Source: Stenotrophomonas nitritireducens (lineage in GTDB: Bacteria; Pseudomonadota; Gammaproteobacteria; Xanthomonadales; Xanthomonadaceae). From it: DNA of 64,000 bases. The stretch is taken from contig NZ_LDJG01000023.1 in NCBI RefSeq assembly GCF_001431425.1, forward strand, positions 37,853 through 101,852, written 5' to 3'. Made by a program: the position numbers and the translations under genes. The notes under the pieces were generated by a model, which saw only the letters and a list, made by a program, of their open reading frames with translations, ran no database searches and was not told the DNA's origin. Of the stretch, positions 45,561 to 57,075 are shown piece by piece (position 1 is the stretch's first letter; the number at the start of each line of letters is the position of its first letter).

Positions 45561-45788
45561 ATGGGGAAGCCGCGTTACTGGTTCGCCGCCAAGGAGCTCG
45601 GATGGGGCTGGGGATGGCCGCTGGCGTGGCAGGGATGGCTCGCCTATGCGGTAGCGGCGGTGCTGCTGGTGGCCAACTTCGTGGTCTTCCCTCCTGCAGC
45701 CGATCCCGTCCGCTTCATCGTGTGCAACACGGGCGTGGTCCTGCTTCTCCTGCTCGTCTGCTGGTTCAAGGGCGAGCCATTGCGCTGA
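45561..45788 (+). CDS. Small membrane protein, 75 residues
   Basis: The start follows AAGGAGAAAGAGA, a strong ribosome site. The sequence begins GKPRYWFAAKELGWGWGWP, an aromatic motif, and has two hydrophobic helices (about 25-45 and 52-68). Similar short proteins with this start are common in Xanthomonadaceae and have no known function. It lies 11 bases after the 99-residue membrane gene, and the two probably share a transcript. Confidence 0.75.
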   Translation: MGKPRYWFAAKELGWGWGWPLAWQGWLAYAVAAVLLVANFVVFPPAADPVRFIVCNTGVVLLLLLVCWFKGEPLR

Positions 45789-45856
45789 CCGCAGGGCGTG
45801 CCTGGGATCGGGTGATGCGCCCCATCGCGGCGTTGCCCGCCGCGTGGAGGGCGGCG

Positions 45857-46240
45857 TCAGTTGCCGCCGGTTTCCAGGATGAACGCCGCGACCACGCGGC
45901 GGTTTTCGCCGGCCAGCACGTTGAAGGTGCGCGCCGCCGAGGCGTTGTTCATCACTTCGATGCCCACGCCGCGGGTCAGGCAGGCGGCCATGACCTCCAC
46001 CGGCGGGAATACCTGCTGCTCGCCGGTGCCGAGGATGAGCACGGCCGGGTTCTGTTCCAGCGCCGGAGCCAGGTCCGCCACGGTGAGCCGGCCGACCGCG
46101 GCCACCGCCCAGTCCTCGATCAACTGATCGGGAGAGAGGATGAAGCTGCGCGCCAGCGTCCGGTCGTTGACCCGGGCCTGCTGGCCGTCGGCCGAGCGCA
46201 GGGAATAGATGTAGTCGGGCAGTTCGCGGCTCAGTTGCAT
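45857..46240 (-). CDS. Mth938-like domain protein (DUF498 family)
   Basis: This 127-residue cytosolic protein matches the Mth938/DUF498 family (bacterial relatives of NDUFAF3). It shows DYIYSLRSADG, SFILSPDQLIEDW, AVLILGTGEQQVFPP and VGIEVMNNASAARTFNVLAGENRRVVAAF. The molecular role of the bacterial members is unsettled. The gene ends near the two small membrane genes, which run toward it, and follows yhbY by 17 bases in the same direction. Confidence 0.88.
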   Translation of the reverse strand: MQLSRELPDYIYSLRSADGQQARVNDRTLARSFILSPDQLIEDWAVAAVGRLTVADLAPALEQNPAVLILGTGEQQVFPPVEVMAACLTRGVGIEVMNNASAARTFNVLAGENRRVVAAFILETGGN

Positions 46241-46257
46241 CTTTGGCTTCTCGGCGG

Positions 46258-46563
46258 TCAGCCGCGGGGCAGCACGATCTGGCGCTTTTCCCGGGCCGGG
46301 CGGTACAGGACGGCGACGTGGCCGATGCGCTGGATCAGCGCGCTGCCGCTGGCGTCGACCAGCTCGCCGACCATGACGTCGCGCGCCTCGCGGTCCTCGG
46401 CGGCGACCTTCACCTTGATCAGTTCGTGGCGTTCCAGCACCTCGTCCAGTTCCGCCAGGAAGGCGGGGGTGACTCCCTTGCCGCCGATCTGCAGCAGTGC
46501 TTTCAGATCGTGGGCCATGCCGCGCAGGAATCGGTTCTGGGCCGGGGTGAGGACGATGGACAT
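46258..46563 (-). CDS. yhbY: Ribosome assembly RNA-binding protein YhbY
   Basis: YhbY is a small CRM-domain protein that binds pre-50S ribosomes. The 101-residue product shows LTPAQNRFLRGMAHDLKALLQIGGKGVT and ELIKVKVAAEDRE, the typical CRM pattern, with the GKG loop. It is divergent from rlmE, an arrangement conserved in gammaproteobacteria. ATG 46563 was chosen over a further upstream start to match the family N-terminus. Confidence 0.94.
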   Translation of the reverse strand: MSIVLTPAQNRFLRGMAHDLKALLQIGGKGVTPAFLAELDEVLERHELIKVKVAAEDREARDVMVGELVDASGSALIQRIGHVAVLYRPAREKRQIVLPRG

Positions 46564-46627
46564 GCAGTGATTACGGGTTATCAAGGGGGTTCAGGGTATC
46601 ATGCCCACCCCTACAGGCCCCATTCCG

Positions 46628-47257
46628 ATGTCCCGCAGCAAGAGCAGTCAACGCTGGTTGAAGGAGCATTTCTCCGACCCCTTCGTGAAGAAGGCGCAGT
46701 CCGAGGGCATGCGCTCGCGCGCCGCCTACAAGCTGGAGGAACTGCTCCAGCGCGACCGCCTGCTGAAGCCGAACATGGTGGTGGTCGACCTCGGCGCCGC
46801 GCCGGGCGGCTGGTCGCAGCAGGTGCGGAGACAACTGGGCGACAGCGGCCGGGTGCTGGCGCTGGACATCCTGGAGATGCCGCCGCTGGCCGGTGTCGAG
46901 TTCCTTCATGGTGACTTCAGGGAAGAAACCGTCCTATCCCAGTTCGAAGCCATGCTCGGCGGCCAGCCGGTGGACCTTGTCCTGTCGGATATGGCCCCCA
47001 ATAAGAGTGGCATGGATGCGGTGGACCAGCCGCGGATGATGCACCTGGCGGAGCTGGCGATGGATTTCGCCGACAACCATCTCAAGCCGGGCGGGGCGTT
47101 CCTGATCAAGCTGTTCCAGGGCGTCGGCTTTGACGACTACGTGCGGGAAATGCGCCGCCGTTACGAAAAGGTCGTGATCCGCAAGCCGGAAGCCTCGCGC
47201 AAGCGCTCGCCCGAGGTCTACGCCCTGGGCCAGGGCAAGCGTCCGCAGATCAAGTAA
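46628..47257 (+). CDS. rlmE: 23S rRNA (uridine(2552)-2'-O)-methyltransferase RlmE
   Basis: RlmE (FtsJ/RrmJ) methylates U2552 of 23S rRNA in the assembled 50S subunit. At 209 residues it has the E. coli length. Catalytic K-D-K-E residues are all visible: Lys35 in AAYKLEEL, Asp in LVLSDMAPN, Lys in FLIKLFQG, and Glu in RKRSPEVY. The SAM motif [11 protein letters not shown] is intact. ATG 46628 matches the family start; the frame is open 27 bases further upstream. A possible -10 box TATCAT lies at 46597-46602, without a clear -35. ftsH follows after 49 bases. Confidence 0.97.
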   Translation: MSRSKSSQRWLKEHFSDPFVKKAQSEGMRSRAAYKLEELLQRDRLLKPNMVVVDLGAAPGGWSQQVRRQLGDSGRVLALDILEMPPLAGVEFLHGDFREETVLSQFEAMLGGQPVDLVLSDMAPNKSGMDAVDQPRMMHLAELAMDFADNHLKPGGAFLIKLFQGVGFDDYVREMRRRYEKVVIRKPEASRKRSPEVYALGQGKRPQIK

Positions 47258-47306
47258 GCTCGACACCATACGAATCGCGTCAGAAATTAGAGGAACGCCG
47301 GAGCCG

Positions 47307-49235
<1,929 letters not shown>

Positions 49236-49253
49236 CCTGCTGTCAGGATGTTG

Positions 49254-49288
49254 AACACGACGGGCCGGATATTCCGGCCCGTCGTGTT
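49254..49288 (+). terminator. Rho-independent terminator after ftsH
   Basis: A perfect 16-base inverted repeat (arms 49254-49269 and 49273-49288, loop TAT) begins 18 bases after the ftsH stop. It is followed by a short T stretch (GTTTCC). The GC-rich stem and position mark the end of the rlmE-ftsH transcript. The next 230 bases to 49519 hold no gene I can support. Confidence 0.9.
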
Positions 49289-49518
49289 TCCGGGAGCCGG
49301 CAACCAGGCCCGTGGTGGGCTGGCGCATCCGCGGAGGGCGCCTGTCCGCGGGTGTTCCGCTTCCCGGCTCCCGGGAAAGCACGGGCACGGGCCTCGCGGG
49401 CAGCTCCGCTTCCACGCCCGCAGGCTTTTCACTATGGAAGCCCCCCCTTCAGCCTCGATGGTTCCGGTGACCGCATCCGCGGGAGACAATGGGCCACCGT
49501 GCCCCAGCCGCTTGCCGA

Positions 49519-49704
49519 ATGACCGCCCAGACTCCCGCTCCCAATACCTCCACCCACATCCCCGAAATGGTGATCGCCACCGTGGCCGGCGTCGCTTTCG
49601 GGGTGAAGACCGGTCATTACCTGACGGGCATCTTCATCGGCATCGTGCTGGGCGTGGCGCTCAGCGTGCTCGGCACCGTGGTCCGGGCGAGGAGCCGGCG
49701 CTGA
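49519..49704 (+). CDS. Small membrane protein upstream of folP
   Basis: The 61-residue product has a polar start (TAQTPAPNTSTHIPE) and one or two hydrophobic helices (about 17-30 and 34-55: YLTGIFIGIVLGVALSVL), ending in an Arg-rich tail. No family is recognised. Its TGA overlaps the folP ATG by one base (TGATG), which supports it as a real, coupled gene. The frame is open 30 bases upstream as well, but the ATG used here gives the compact form. Confidence 0.6.
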   Translation: MTAQTPAPNTSTHIPEMVIATVAGVAFGVKTGHYLTGIFIGIVLGVALSVLGTVVRARSRR

Positions 49705-50600
49705 TGTTCGATACGTCACCGGTACTGGATTGCGCCGGCCGACCGCTGCGGCTTGACCGCCCGCGGGTGATGGGCATCGTCAACGTCACCCCGGATTCGT
49801 TCTCCGACGGTGGGCGGCACTTCGATACCGATGCGGCCATCGCCCATGCGCTGGCGCTGGTCGAGCAGGGCGCGGACCTGCTTGATGTCGGCGGCGAGTC
49901 CACCCGGCCCGGTGCCGCGCAGGTATCGGTGCAGGAGGAGATCGACCGCGTGGTGCCGGTGATCGAGGCGCTGGTGGCGCGCGTGCCGGTGCCGGTCAGC
50001 GTCGACACCTTCAAGCCGGAGGTGATGCGCGCGGCGCTGGCGGCCGGCGCCGGCATGGTCAACGACGTGCAGGCCCTGCGCCAGCCCGGTGCGCTGGAGG
50101 TCGTGGCAGATTCCGGAGCCGCCGTGGTGCTGATGCACGCGGTCGGCGGGCCGCATGACGCCGGCATGGCCTGGGACAGCGACGATGTCGCCGGCGACGT
50201 GCAGCGTTTTCTTGCCGAGCGGATCTTCGCCGCGGAGATGGCCGGCATCGCCCGCAACCGGCTGGTGGTCGACCCCGGCTACGGTTTCAACAAGGACACC
50301 GCGCAGAATTTCGCGCTGCTCGCGGCCCAGGAAAAACTGCTGGCGCTGGGCGTGCCGCTGCTGGCCGGGTTGTCGCGCAAGCGCTGCATCGGCGAGGTCA
50401 CCGGGCGTGGTGTCGCCGCCGAACGCCTGGCAGGCTCGGTCGCCGCGCACCTGCTGGCGGTGCAGCGCGGGGCGAAGATCGTGCGCGTGCATGACGTGGC
50501 CGCCACGGTCGATGCGTTGAAGGTGCTGGCGGCGCTTGACGCGGTGCCGGCGCCGCGCGCCGATCGGCCGGCAATGCCGCGCTGGCCGGACGAGGACTGA
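49704..50600 (+). CDS. folP: Dihydropteroate synthase
   Basis: FolP condenses p-aminobenzoate with dihydropterin pyrophosphate in folate synthesis and is the sulfonamide target. The 298-residue protein has [33 protein letters not shown] and [13 protein letters not shown], all active-site loops of the family. It lies downstream of ftsH, as in E. coli. Its stop overlaps the miaA start by one base. Confidence 0.97.
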   Translation: MFDTSPVLDCAGRPLRLDRPRVMGIVNVTPDSFSDGGRHFDTDAAIAHALALVEQGADLLDVGGESTRPGAAQVSVQEEIDRVVPVIEALVARVPVPVSVDTFKPEVMRAALAAGAGMVNDVQALRQPGALEVVADSGAAVVLMHAVGGPHDAGMAWDSDDVAGDVQRFLAERIFAAEMAGIARNRLVVDPGYGFNKDTAQNFALLAAQEKLLALGVPLLAGLSRKRCIGEVTGRGVAAERLAGSVAAHLLAVQRGAKIVRVHDVAATVDALKVLAALDAVPAPRADRPAMPRWPDED

Positions 50601-51553
50601 TGGCGGCCGACGCGCGGCCGCTGGCCATCGCGCTGATGGGGCCTACCGCCTCGGGCAAGACCGCGGCGGCGATCGAACTGGCCAGGCGCCATGGCGGCGA
50701 GATCGTCAGCGTCGATTCGGCGCTGGTGTACCGCGGGCTGGAAATCGGCGCGGCCAAGCCCGACGAAGCCGAGCGCGCCGGCATCCCCCATCATCTGCTG
50801 GACCTGCGCGATCCCTGGCAGAGCTACTCGGCCGCCGAGTTCGCCGCCGATGCGGCCGCCGCGGTGCGCGACATCGTCGCCCGCGGCCGGCTGCCGATCC
50901 TGGCCGGCGGCACCGGACTGTATTTCCGCGCGCTGCTGCAGGGGCTTTCGCCGATGCCGGAGGCCGACCCGGCCGTCCGCGCGGCGATCGGCGCCGAAGC
51001 CGAGGCGCTGGGTTGGCCGGCGCTGCACGCGCAGCTGGCGCAGGTCGACCCGGCCGCGGCCGGGCGCATCCATGCCACCGATCCGCAGCGCATCCAGCGC
51101 GCGTTGGAGGTCTACCGGCTCACCGGCAAGCCGATCAGCCATTGGCAGGCGCTGCCCGGCATCGCCCGCCTGCCGGCGCGCGTGCTCAAGTTGGTGCTGG
51201 CGCCGGCCGACCGCGCGGTGCTGCACGCCCGCATCGAGCGCCGCTTCGACCTGATGCTCGAACAGGGATTCCTCGACGAAGTGCGGCGCCTGCGCGCCCT
51301 GCCGGCGATGGCCGGCGTGGCGGTTCCTCTGGACCTGCCGGCGATCCGCGCGGTGGGTTACCGCCAGGCCTGGCAGTTCCTGGAAGGGCAGGACGAGGCG
51401 GCCGCATTCCGCGACAAGGCGATCTTCGCCACCCGCCAGCTGGCCAAGCGCCAGCTCACCTGGCTGCGCGGCGAACGGGACGCGCGCTGGTTCGACCCGG
51501 CCACCGACATGCCGCGTCTGCACGAGGCGATTTCCCTGTTTCTGGCAAGGTGA
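50600..51553 (+). CDS. miaA: tRNA dimethylallyltransferase
   Basis: MiaA adds an isopentenyl group to A37 of UNN-decoding tRNAs. The 317-residue product has the P-loop GPTASGKT (about 14-21), [24 protein letters not shown] and [13 protein letters not shown]. Both ends overlap or abut neighbours (one base with folP; hfq is 86 bases downstream). folP-miaA-hfq-hflX is a standard gammaproteobacterial cluster. Confidence 0.97.
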   Translation: MAADARPLAIALMGPTASGKTAAAIELARRHGGEIVSVDSALVYRGLEIGAAKPDEAERAGIPHHLLDLRDPWQSYSAAEFAADAAAAVRDIVARGRLPILAGGTGLYFRALLQGLSPMPEADPAVRAAIGAEAEALGWPALHAQLAQVDPAAAGRIHATDPQRIQRALEVYRLTGKPISHWQALPGIARLPARVLKLVLAPADRAVLHARIERRFDLMLEQGFLDEVRRLRALPAMAGVAVPLDLPAIRAVGYRQAWQFLEGQDEAAAFRDKAIFATRQLAKRQLTWLRGERDARWFDPATDMPRLHEAISLFLAR

Positions 51554-51583
51554 GCGGGCGTGCGGCGGTGTACCATCGGCAGT

Positions 51584-51610
51584 CCGGCGCGGCGGGGGAA
51601 GCCGCGCCGG
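51584..51610 (+). other. GC hairpin in the hfq leader
   Basis: A perfect ten-base stem (51584-51593 with 51601-51610, loop GGGGGAA) lies between miaA and hfq, 30 bases before the hfq start. No T run follows, so it is not a standard terminator. It may act as an attenuating or stabilising hairpin in the miaA-hfq message; hfq leaders are autoregulated in some species. The role here is inference. Confidence 0.45.
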
Positions 51611-51639
51611 CCCATAAGAACAATAACTAGGAGTTGAAG

Positions 51640-51915
51640 ATGTCCAAGGGGCAATCCTTGCAGGACCCGTTCCTGAACGCACTGCGCCGCGAGCGCGTGC
51701 CGGTTTCGGTCTACCTGGTCAACGGCATCAAGCTGCAGGGCACGATCGAATCGTTCGACCAGTTCGTGGTGCTGCTGCGCAATACGGTCAGCCAGATGGT
51801 CTACAAGCACGCCATTTCCACCGTGGTGCCGGCGCGCAACGTGCGCGTGGGGCCGGGCGGCGGCTATGTGCAATCGGCCGACAGCAATCAGGCAGGCGAT
51901 GACGACAACGAATAA
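51640..51915 (+). CDS. hfq: RNA chaperone Hfq
   Basis: Hfq is a hexameric Sm-like RNA-binding protein that pairs small RNAs with mRNAs. The 91-residue sequence begins [26 protein letters not shown] and has [20 protein letters not shown] (Sm1) and [11 protein letters not shown] (Sm2), all conserved for the proximal face. ATG 51640 follows AGGAG with good spacing; an in-frame TTG lies two codons upstream. A short Ser/Asp-rich C-terminal tail follows the core. Confidence 0.98.
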   Translation: MSKGQSLQDPFLNALRRERVPVSVYLVNGIKLQGTIESFDQFVVLLRNTVSQMVYKHAISTVVPARNVRVGPGGGYVQSADSNQAGDDDNE

Positions 51916-51929
51916 GCAGGACGTGGCGC

Positions 51930-53240
51930 GTGTTTGACCGCTCCAAACGAGGCGAACACGCGCTGTTGATCCAGCCGCACGCAGGGCGGCTGGAAGAGGA
52001 TGTGCTGGAGGAGTTCACCGACCTGGCCCGCTCGGCCGGGGCCAGCATCGCGGCCACCGTGACCGCGCGCATCGACCGCCCCAATCCCTCCACCCTGATC
52101 GGCAGCGGCAAGCTGGACGAGGTCAAGGCCATGGCCGACGCCACCGGCGCCGACCTGGTGCTGGTCAACCACGCCTTGACCCCGGTACAGGAGCGCAACC
52201 TGGAACGGTTCCTGGAGCGGCGCGTGATCGACCGCACCGGGCTGATCCTGGACATCTTTGCCCAGCGTGCGCACAGCCACGAAGGCAAGCTGCAGGTGGA
52301 GCTGGCGCAGCTGCGCCACCTGGCCACGCGCCTGGTGCGCGGCTGGACCCACCTGGAGCGCCAGCGCGGCGGTTCCATCGGCCTGCGCGGCCCCGGCGAG
52401 ACCCAGCTGGAAACCGACCGCCGGTTGCTGCAGAAGCGCGTGGAGCAGCTGCAGAAGCGCCTGGAGAAGGTGGAAGTGCAGCGCACCCAGATGCGCCGCG
52501 CACGCGTGCGCAGCGAGATGCCGCGCGTGGCCCTGGTGGGCTATACCAACGCCGGCAAGTCGACGCTGTTCAATGCGCTGACCGGAGCCGGGGCGTACGC
52601 CGCCGACCAGCTGTTCGCCACGCTTGATCCGACCGTGCGCCGCATCCAACTGCCCGGCGGCAACGCGATGCTGGCCGACACCGTCGGTTTCGTCCGCGAC
52701 CTGCCGCACGAACTGGTCGCCGCGTTCCGCTCCACGCTGAGCGAGGCGCGCGAGGCGGATTTCCTGCTGCACCTGGTCGATGCCGCCGATCCGCTGCGCG
52801 AGGAGCGCATCGCCCAGGTGGATGAAGTGCTGGAGGCGGTCGGTGCCGGCGAGCTGCCGCAGCTGCTGGTGTTCAACAAGATCGACCGTATCGAAGGTGC
52901 GGACGTGCGCCACGACGCGCAGGACGGCGTGCCGGACGAAGCGCGCCGCGAACGCGTGTGGATTTCCGCGCGCGACGGCCGCGGCCTGGAACTGCTGCAG
53001 TCGGTGCTGGGCAAGCGCCTGGGCCTGCAGCACGTCACCGGCAGCGTGCGACTGCCACCCAGCGCCGGCCGGCTGCGTTCGCGCCTGCACCAGCTGGAGG
53101 TCATCCGCAGCGAGCAGGCCGACGAGGAAGGCTGGCTGATCGAGGTGGACATTCCCATCGCCGAAGCGGAGAAACTGGCCGCGGGGGCCGACGGGCAGGT
53201 GATCCGCGCATTGCTGCCGGAGCGCGAACCGGAGTGGTGA
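51930..53240 (+). CDS. hflX: Ribosome-associated GTPase HflX
   Basis: HflX binds 50S subunits and rescues or splits stalled ribosomes. The 436-residue protein has an N-terminal HflX domain (PSTLIGSGKLDEVKA, NHALTPVQERNLE) and the conserved GSIGLRGPGETQLE. The GTPase motifs are GYTNAGKST (G1), FATLDPT (G2), DTVGFVRDLP (G3) and NKID (G4). The start is GTG, 14 bases after hfq. The gene ends before a bidirectional terminator. Confidence 0.96.
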   Translation: MFDRSKRGEHALLIQPHAGRLEEDVLEEFTDLARSAGASIAATVTARIDRPNPSTLIGSGKLDEVKAMADATGADLVLVNHALTPVQERNLERFLERRVIDRTGLILDIFAQRAHSHEGKLQVELAQLRHLATRLVRGWTHLERQRGGSIGLRGPGETQLETDRRLLQKRVEQLQKRLEKVEVQRTQMRRARVRSEMPRVALVGYTNAGKSTLFNALTGAGAYAADQLFATLDPTVRRIQLPGGNAMLADTVGFVRDLPHELVAAFRSTLSEAREADFLLHLVDAADPLREERIAQVDEVLEAVGAGELPQLLVFNKIDRIEGADVRHDAQDGVPDEARRERVWISARDGRGLELLQSVLGKRLGLQHVTGSVRLPPSAGRLRSRLHQLEVIRSEQADEEGWLIEVDIPIAEAEKLAAGADGQVIRALLPEREPEW

Positions 53241-53270
53241 GCCGCCTGCGATGAATGTGGGCTGGAAACG

Positions 53271-53300
53271 AAACAGGAGCGACGTGTGTCGCTCCTGTTT
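53271..53300. terminator. Bidirectional terminator between hflX and psd
   Basis: A perfect 13-base inverted repeat (53271-53283 with 53288-53300, loop GTGT) sits between two converging genes. T-rich sequence follows on the plus side (TTTTGCTTTT) and A-rich sequence precedes it, giving a T stretch on the minus side. It can end both the hflX and psd transcripts. Confidence 0.9.
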
Positions 53301-53355
53301 TGCTTTTGGCGTTGCCGCTTCTGTCGGTGGCGCGCAGGCCTGCGCGCCAGCGGGG

Positions 53356-54198
53356 TTACTTCAAACGCGCCAGCAGCTGCCCAAGCCGCACCGGACTTTC
53401 GGCCATCAGCGCTGGATCGAATTCAGCCACGCCAGGCGGCAGCAGCACGATCACGGTGCTGCCGTAGTTGAAGCGCGCCATCTCCGCGAACCTCTCCAGC
53501 GTGATGCCCTTGCCGCGCCAGTCCTTGCGGGTGATGCGGTCGCCGTAGGCGGGGATTTCCTCGCCGCTCCACACCGTTTCCACGCCGCTGACCAGCAGCG
53601 CGCCCACCATCACCTGCACCATCGGGCCGAAGTCGGTGTCGAAGTGGCACACCAGCCGTTCGTTGCGGGCGAACAGGCGCGGCACGTTGGCCACCGCATC
53701 CGGGCCGACGCTGAACAGGCGTCCGGGCACGTGCACGGTCTCGCGCAGGGTGCCGGTCCAGGGCATGTGCACGCGGTGGTAGTCGCGCGGGGACAGGTAC
53801 ACGGTGGCGAACAGGCCGTCGGCAAAGGGCTCGGCGTCCCTGGCGTTGCCGAGCAGTTCGGCGGCGGTGAACGACTGGCCCTTGGCCTGGAAGATGCGGC
53901 CATCCTCGATCGGGCCGAGCTGGCTGATGCGGCCATCGGCCGGCATCAGCAGCGCGCGCGGATCGGCATCGGCCACGCGCGCGCCCGGTTTCAGCGCGCG
54001 GGTGAAGAAGGCATTGAAGCTGGCATAGCTGCGCGGGTCCGGATCGGCCGCTTCGGCCAGGTTGACGTCGAATTTCCGCGTCACCGTGTCGATCAGCCAG
54101 CGCGACACGCGCGGGTTGCGCGAATAGGCCAGCGCGCGCGCCATCGACGACAGCAGCCGGTGCGGCAGGGCGTGGGTAAGCGTGGTCAGCAGACTCAT
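53356..54198 (-). CDS. psd: Phosphatidylserine decarboxylase proenzyme
   Basis: Psd makes phosphatidylethanolamine at the inner membrane and self-cleaves to a pyruvoyl enzyme. The 280-residue product has [39 protein letters not shown], and [10 protein letters not shown]. The GST triplet gives the autocleavage Ser at about residue 247, which becomes the pyruvoyl group. It is coupled to the SCO gene by ATGA overlap. Confidence 0.96.
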   Translation of the reverse strand: MSLLTTLTHALPHRLLSSMARALAYSRNPRVSRWLIDTVTRKFDVNLAEAADPDPRSYASFNAFFTRALKPGARVADADPRALLMPADGRISQLGPIEDGRIFQAKGQSFTAAELLGNARDAEPFADGLFATVYLSPRDYHRVHMPWTGTLRETVHVPGRLFSVGPDAVANVPRLFARNERLVCHFDTDFGPMVQVMVGALLVSGVETVWSGEEIPAYGDRITRKDWRGKGITLERFAEMARFNYGSTVIVLLPPGVAEFDPALMAESPVRLGQLLARLK

Positions 54199-54842
54199 GG
54201 TGCGGTTTTTCCGGTCAGCTTGGTCAGGTCGCTGGCGATCATCTTCGGGTCGAACGGCGGGCGCATGAGTCCGGCCAGCCTGCCTTCCGGGTCGAGCACG
54301 GCGATGCTGGCCGAGTGGTCCATGCTGTAGTCGTTCGGATTGGCCTTGAAGTTCTTGCCCGGCGCCTTCTGGAACACCAGGCCCAGCGGCGTGGCGAAGC
54401 GCTCCAGCGACGGGACGTCGGCGGTGGCGGCAATGGTGTCCTTGTGGAAGGCATGGGCGTATTCGCCCAGCCGCGCCGGCGTGTCGCGTTCCGGGTCGAC
54501 CGACACGAACACCACGCGCGGGCGCAGGCTTTCGGGAATGCTTTCCCATTGCTTCTGCGCAAGCGCCAGTTCGGCCAGGGTGGTCGGGCACACGTCCGGG
54601 CAGGAGGTGAAGCCCAGGAACACCAGGGTCCAGTGTCCGCGCAGTTCGCCGGGGATCAGGCGGGTGCCGTCGGACTGTCCGAGGCTGAAATCCGGCAGCG
54701 GCCGCGGCGTGGGATAGAAGATGATCGAGCCGGTCTGCTGGCCGCCGTTGCCGGCGGGGCCGAATACCTTCTGTGCCAGCAACAGTCCCAGGCCTGCCGC
54801 CAGCGCGATGGCCAGGACGATGCCGGTATTGCGGTTGAACAT
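54195..54842 (-). CDS. SCO1/SenC-family copper-handling protein
   Basis: SCO proteins are membrane-anchored thioredoxin-fold proteins that deliver copper to cytochrome oxidase or handle thiols. The 215-residue product has an N-terminal anchor (about 7-24). The Cu-ligand motif CPDVC lies in [13 protein letters not shown], and the distal His is in [18 protein letters not shown] is the other signature. No oxidase gene is nearby. It precedes psd on the minus strand. Confidence 0.93.
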   Translation of the reverse strand: MFNRNTGIVLAIALAAGLGLLLAQKVFGPAGNGGQQTGSIIFYPTPRPLPDFSLGQSDGTRLIPGELRGHWTLVFLGFTSCPDVCPTTLAELALAQKQWESIPESLRPRVVFVSVDPERDTPARLGEYAHAFHKDTIAATADVPSLERFATPLGLVFQKAPGKNFKANPNDYSMDHSASIAVLDPEGRLAGLMRPPFDPKMIASDLTKLTGKTAP

Positions 54843-55013
54843 GGGCCGTTTCTCCGTACGGGTAATGGCGGCACCGGGCGGAGCGCGGGCCTGCGGGCGG
54901 CGGTGGCGGGATCCAGCGGCAGGCCGGCCCCTTGCCGGGTTGTTGCGGTCCGATGCCGGGACATCGCCGCAGTTTCGGCTGCAACCGGGCGCTCAATATA
55001 CCGGGTGCACGCC

Positions 55014-55019
55014 TATAAT
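55014..55019 (+). promoter_or_regulatory. Candidate -10 box of prmB
   Basis: A perfect TATAAT occurs 30 bases before the prmB ATG, in the 206-base gap between SCO (leftward) and prmB (rightward). The matching -35 position (about 54991-54996) is poor. The -10 alone, in a GC-rich genome, makes a promoter here plausible. Confidence 0.5.
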
Positions 55020-55048
55020 CGCAGACCACCAATATTCCCCGTATTGCC

Positions 55049-55975
55049 ATGACAGCCCAGGCGGCCGCCGAACTCCTCACGATCATCGACCTGATCCGCT
55101 ACGGCGCGAGCCGTTTCAATGCCGCGGGCCTGACCTTCGGCCACAGCTACGACAACGCGCTGGACGAGGCGACCAGCCTGGTGCTGCACGCCCTGCACCT
55201 GCCGCCGGACCTGGGCCCGGCCTACGGCCAGGCGCGCCTGCTGGCCGAGGAGAGGCAGCAGGTGCTGGCGCTGTTCGAGCGCCGCATCGCCGAGCGCGTG
55301 CCGGCCGCCTACCTCATCGGCGAGGCGTGGTTCGCCGGGCTGAGCTTCAAGAGCGACACGCGCGCGCTGGTGCCGCGCTCGCCCATCGCCGAGCTGATCC
55401 TCAATGGCTTCGAGCCGTGGCTGGCCGGGCGCGACGTCGCCCGCGCGCTGGACCTGTGCACCGGTTCGGGCTGCATCGCCATCGCCATGGGCCACTACTA
55501 CCCGAACTGGCAGGTGGACGGCAGCGACATCAACGACGCCGCGCTGTCGCTGGCGGCCGAGAACAAGGAGCGCCTGCTCGCGCACAACGTCGAACTGGTC
55601 AAGAGCGATCTGTTCGGCGGCCTGCAGGGCCGCGTCTACGACCTGATCGTCACCAACCCGCCCTACGTCACCAACGACGAGACCGATGCGCTGCCGCGCG
55701 AATACGCGCACGAGCCGGACCTGGCGCTGCGCGCCGGCGACGACGGCCTGGACCTGGTACTGAAGATCCTGCGCGATGCGCCGGACCACCTGAGCGAGGA
55801 CGGCCTGCTGATCTGCGAAGTGGGCGATTCCGAGCAGCACCTGGTCAAGCTGCTGCCGGAAGTGTTCATGTCCTGGATCGAATTCAAGGTCGGGCAGATG
55901 GGCATCTTCGCGGTCGAGGCCGCCGAGCTGCGTACCCACCATGCGCGCATCGCCGAGCTGGCGGCGCAGCGATGA
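55049..55975 (+). CDS. prmB: 50S ribosomal protein L3 glutamine methyltransferase
   Basis: PrmB N5-methylates a glutamine of ribosomal protein L3. The 308-residue protein has [30 protein letters not shown], the SAM motif [13 protein letters not shown], and the NPPY motif (IVTNPPYV) that binds the Gln side chain. The first two features separate it from PrmC. It overlaps aroC by ATGA, the common prmB-aroC pair. Confidence 0.96.
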   Translation: MTAQAAAELLTIIDLIRYGASRFNAAGLTFGHSYDNALDEATSLVLHALHLPPDLGPAYGQARLLAEERQQVLALFERRIAERVPAAYLIGEAWFAGLSFKSDTRALVPRSPIAELILNGFEPWLAGRDVARALDLCTGSGCIAIAMGHYYPNWQVDGSDINDAALSLAAENKERLLAHNVELVKSDLFGGLQGRVYDLIVTNPPYVTNDETDALPREYAHEPDLALRAGDDGLDLVLKILRDAPDHLSEDGLLICEVGDSEQHLVKLLPEVFMSWIEFKVGQMGIFAVEAAELRTHHARIAELAAQR

Positions 55976-57075
55976 GTTCCAATTCCTTCGGCAAGCTGCT
56001 TACGGTCACCACCTTCGGCGAATCGCACGGGCCGGCGATCGGCTGCGTGATCGACGGGTGCCCGCCGGGGCTGGAGATCGCGCCGGAGGAATTCGCCCAC
56101 GACCTGCAGCGCCGGGCCACCGGCAAGAGCCGGCATACCTCGGCGCGGCGCGAGGCCGACGAGGTGGAGATCCTGTCCGGCGTGTACGAAGGCCGCACCA
56201 CCGGCACGCCGCTCGCGCTGCTGATCCGCAATACCGACCAGCGCAGCAAGGACTACAGCAACATCGCCGCGCAGTTCCGTCCCGGCCACGCCGACTACAG
56301 CTATTGGCAGAAGTACGGCATCCGCGACCCGCGCGGCGGCGGCCGCTCCTCCGCGCGCGAGACCACCATGCGCGTGGCCGCCGGCGTCATCGCCAAGAAG
56401 TGGCTGCGTCAGCGTTACGGGGTGACCGTGCGCGGTTACCTGTCGCAGCTGGGCGCGATCACCCCGGCCGGCTTCGACTGGAGCGCGGTCGAGGACAACC
56501 CGTTCTTCTGGCCCGACGCCGCGCAGGTGCCGGAACTGGAGGCGTACATGGATGCGCTGCGCAAGTCCGGCGATTCGGTCGGCGCGCGCGTGGACGTGGT
56601 CGCCGACGGCGTGCCGCCGGGCTGGGGCGAGCCGATCTACGGCAAGCTCGACGGTGAGATCGCCGCGGCGCTGATGAGCATCAACGCGGTCAAGGGCGTG
56701 GAGATCGGCGACGGTTTCGCCAGCGTCGTGCAGAAGGGCACCGAGCACCGCGACCTGATCACCCCCGCCGGCTTCCAGTCCAACCACGCCGGCGGCATCC
56801 TCGGCGGCATCGCCACCGGCCAGCAGATCGTCGCTTCGATGGCGCTCAAGCCGACCTCCAGCCTGCGCCTGCCCGGCGCGACGATGGACGTGGAAGGCAA
56901 CGCGGTCGAAGTCGTCACCACCGGCCGCCACGACCCCTGCGTCGGCATCCGCGCCACGCCCATCGCCGAGGCGATGCTGGCGCTGGTGCTGATGGACCAG
57001 GCGCTGCGCCACCGCGCGCAGTGCGGCGACGTCGGCGTGGTGGCGCCGCGCATCCCCGGGAGCCTCGATGGCTGA
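55972..57075 (+). CDS. aroC: Chorismate synthase
   Basis: AroC makes chorismate from EPSP using reduced FMN, the last step of the shikimate pathway. The 367-residue product begins with [15 protein letters not shown] and has [29 protein letters not shown] sequence (positions about 105-128) and [15 protein letters not shown] near the end. Both Ser/His-rich active-site loops are present. It overlaps the next gene by eight bases. Confidence 0.97.
   Translation: MSSNSFGKLLTVTTFGESHGPAIGCVIDGCPPGLEIAPEEFAHDLQRRATGKSRHTSARREADEVEILSGVYEGRTTGTPLALLIRNTDQRSKDYSNIAAQFRPGHADYSYWQKYGIRDPRGGGRSSARETTMRVAAGVIAKKWLRQRYGVTVRGYLSQLGAITPAGFDWSAVEDNPFFWPDAAQVPELEAYMDALRKSGDSVGARVDVVADGVPPGWGEPIYGKLDGEIAAALMSINAVKGVEIGDGFASVVQKGTEHRDLITPAGFQSNHAGGILGGIATGQQIVASMALKPTSSLRLPGATMDVEGNAVEVVTTGRHDPCVGIRATPIAEAMLALVLMDQALRHRAQCGDVGVVAPRIPGSLDG

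Noticed and set aside
49254..49288. The ftsH downstream palindrome as a riboswitch or operator
   Set aside because: Perfect stem, tiny loop and trailing T residues right after a stop codon fit a terminator better.
53251..54330. Open frame of about 359 codons on the plus strand opposite psd
   Set aside because: It is antisense to a well-supported psd gene and shows no protein features.
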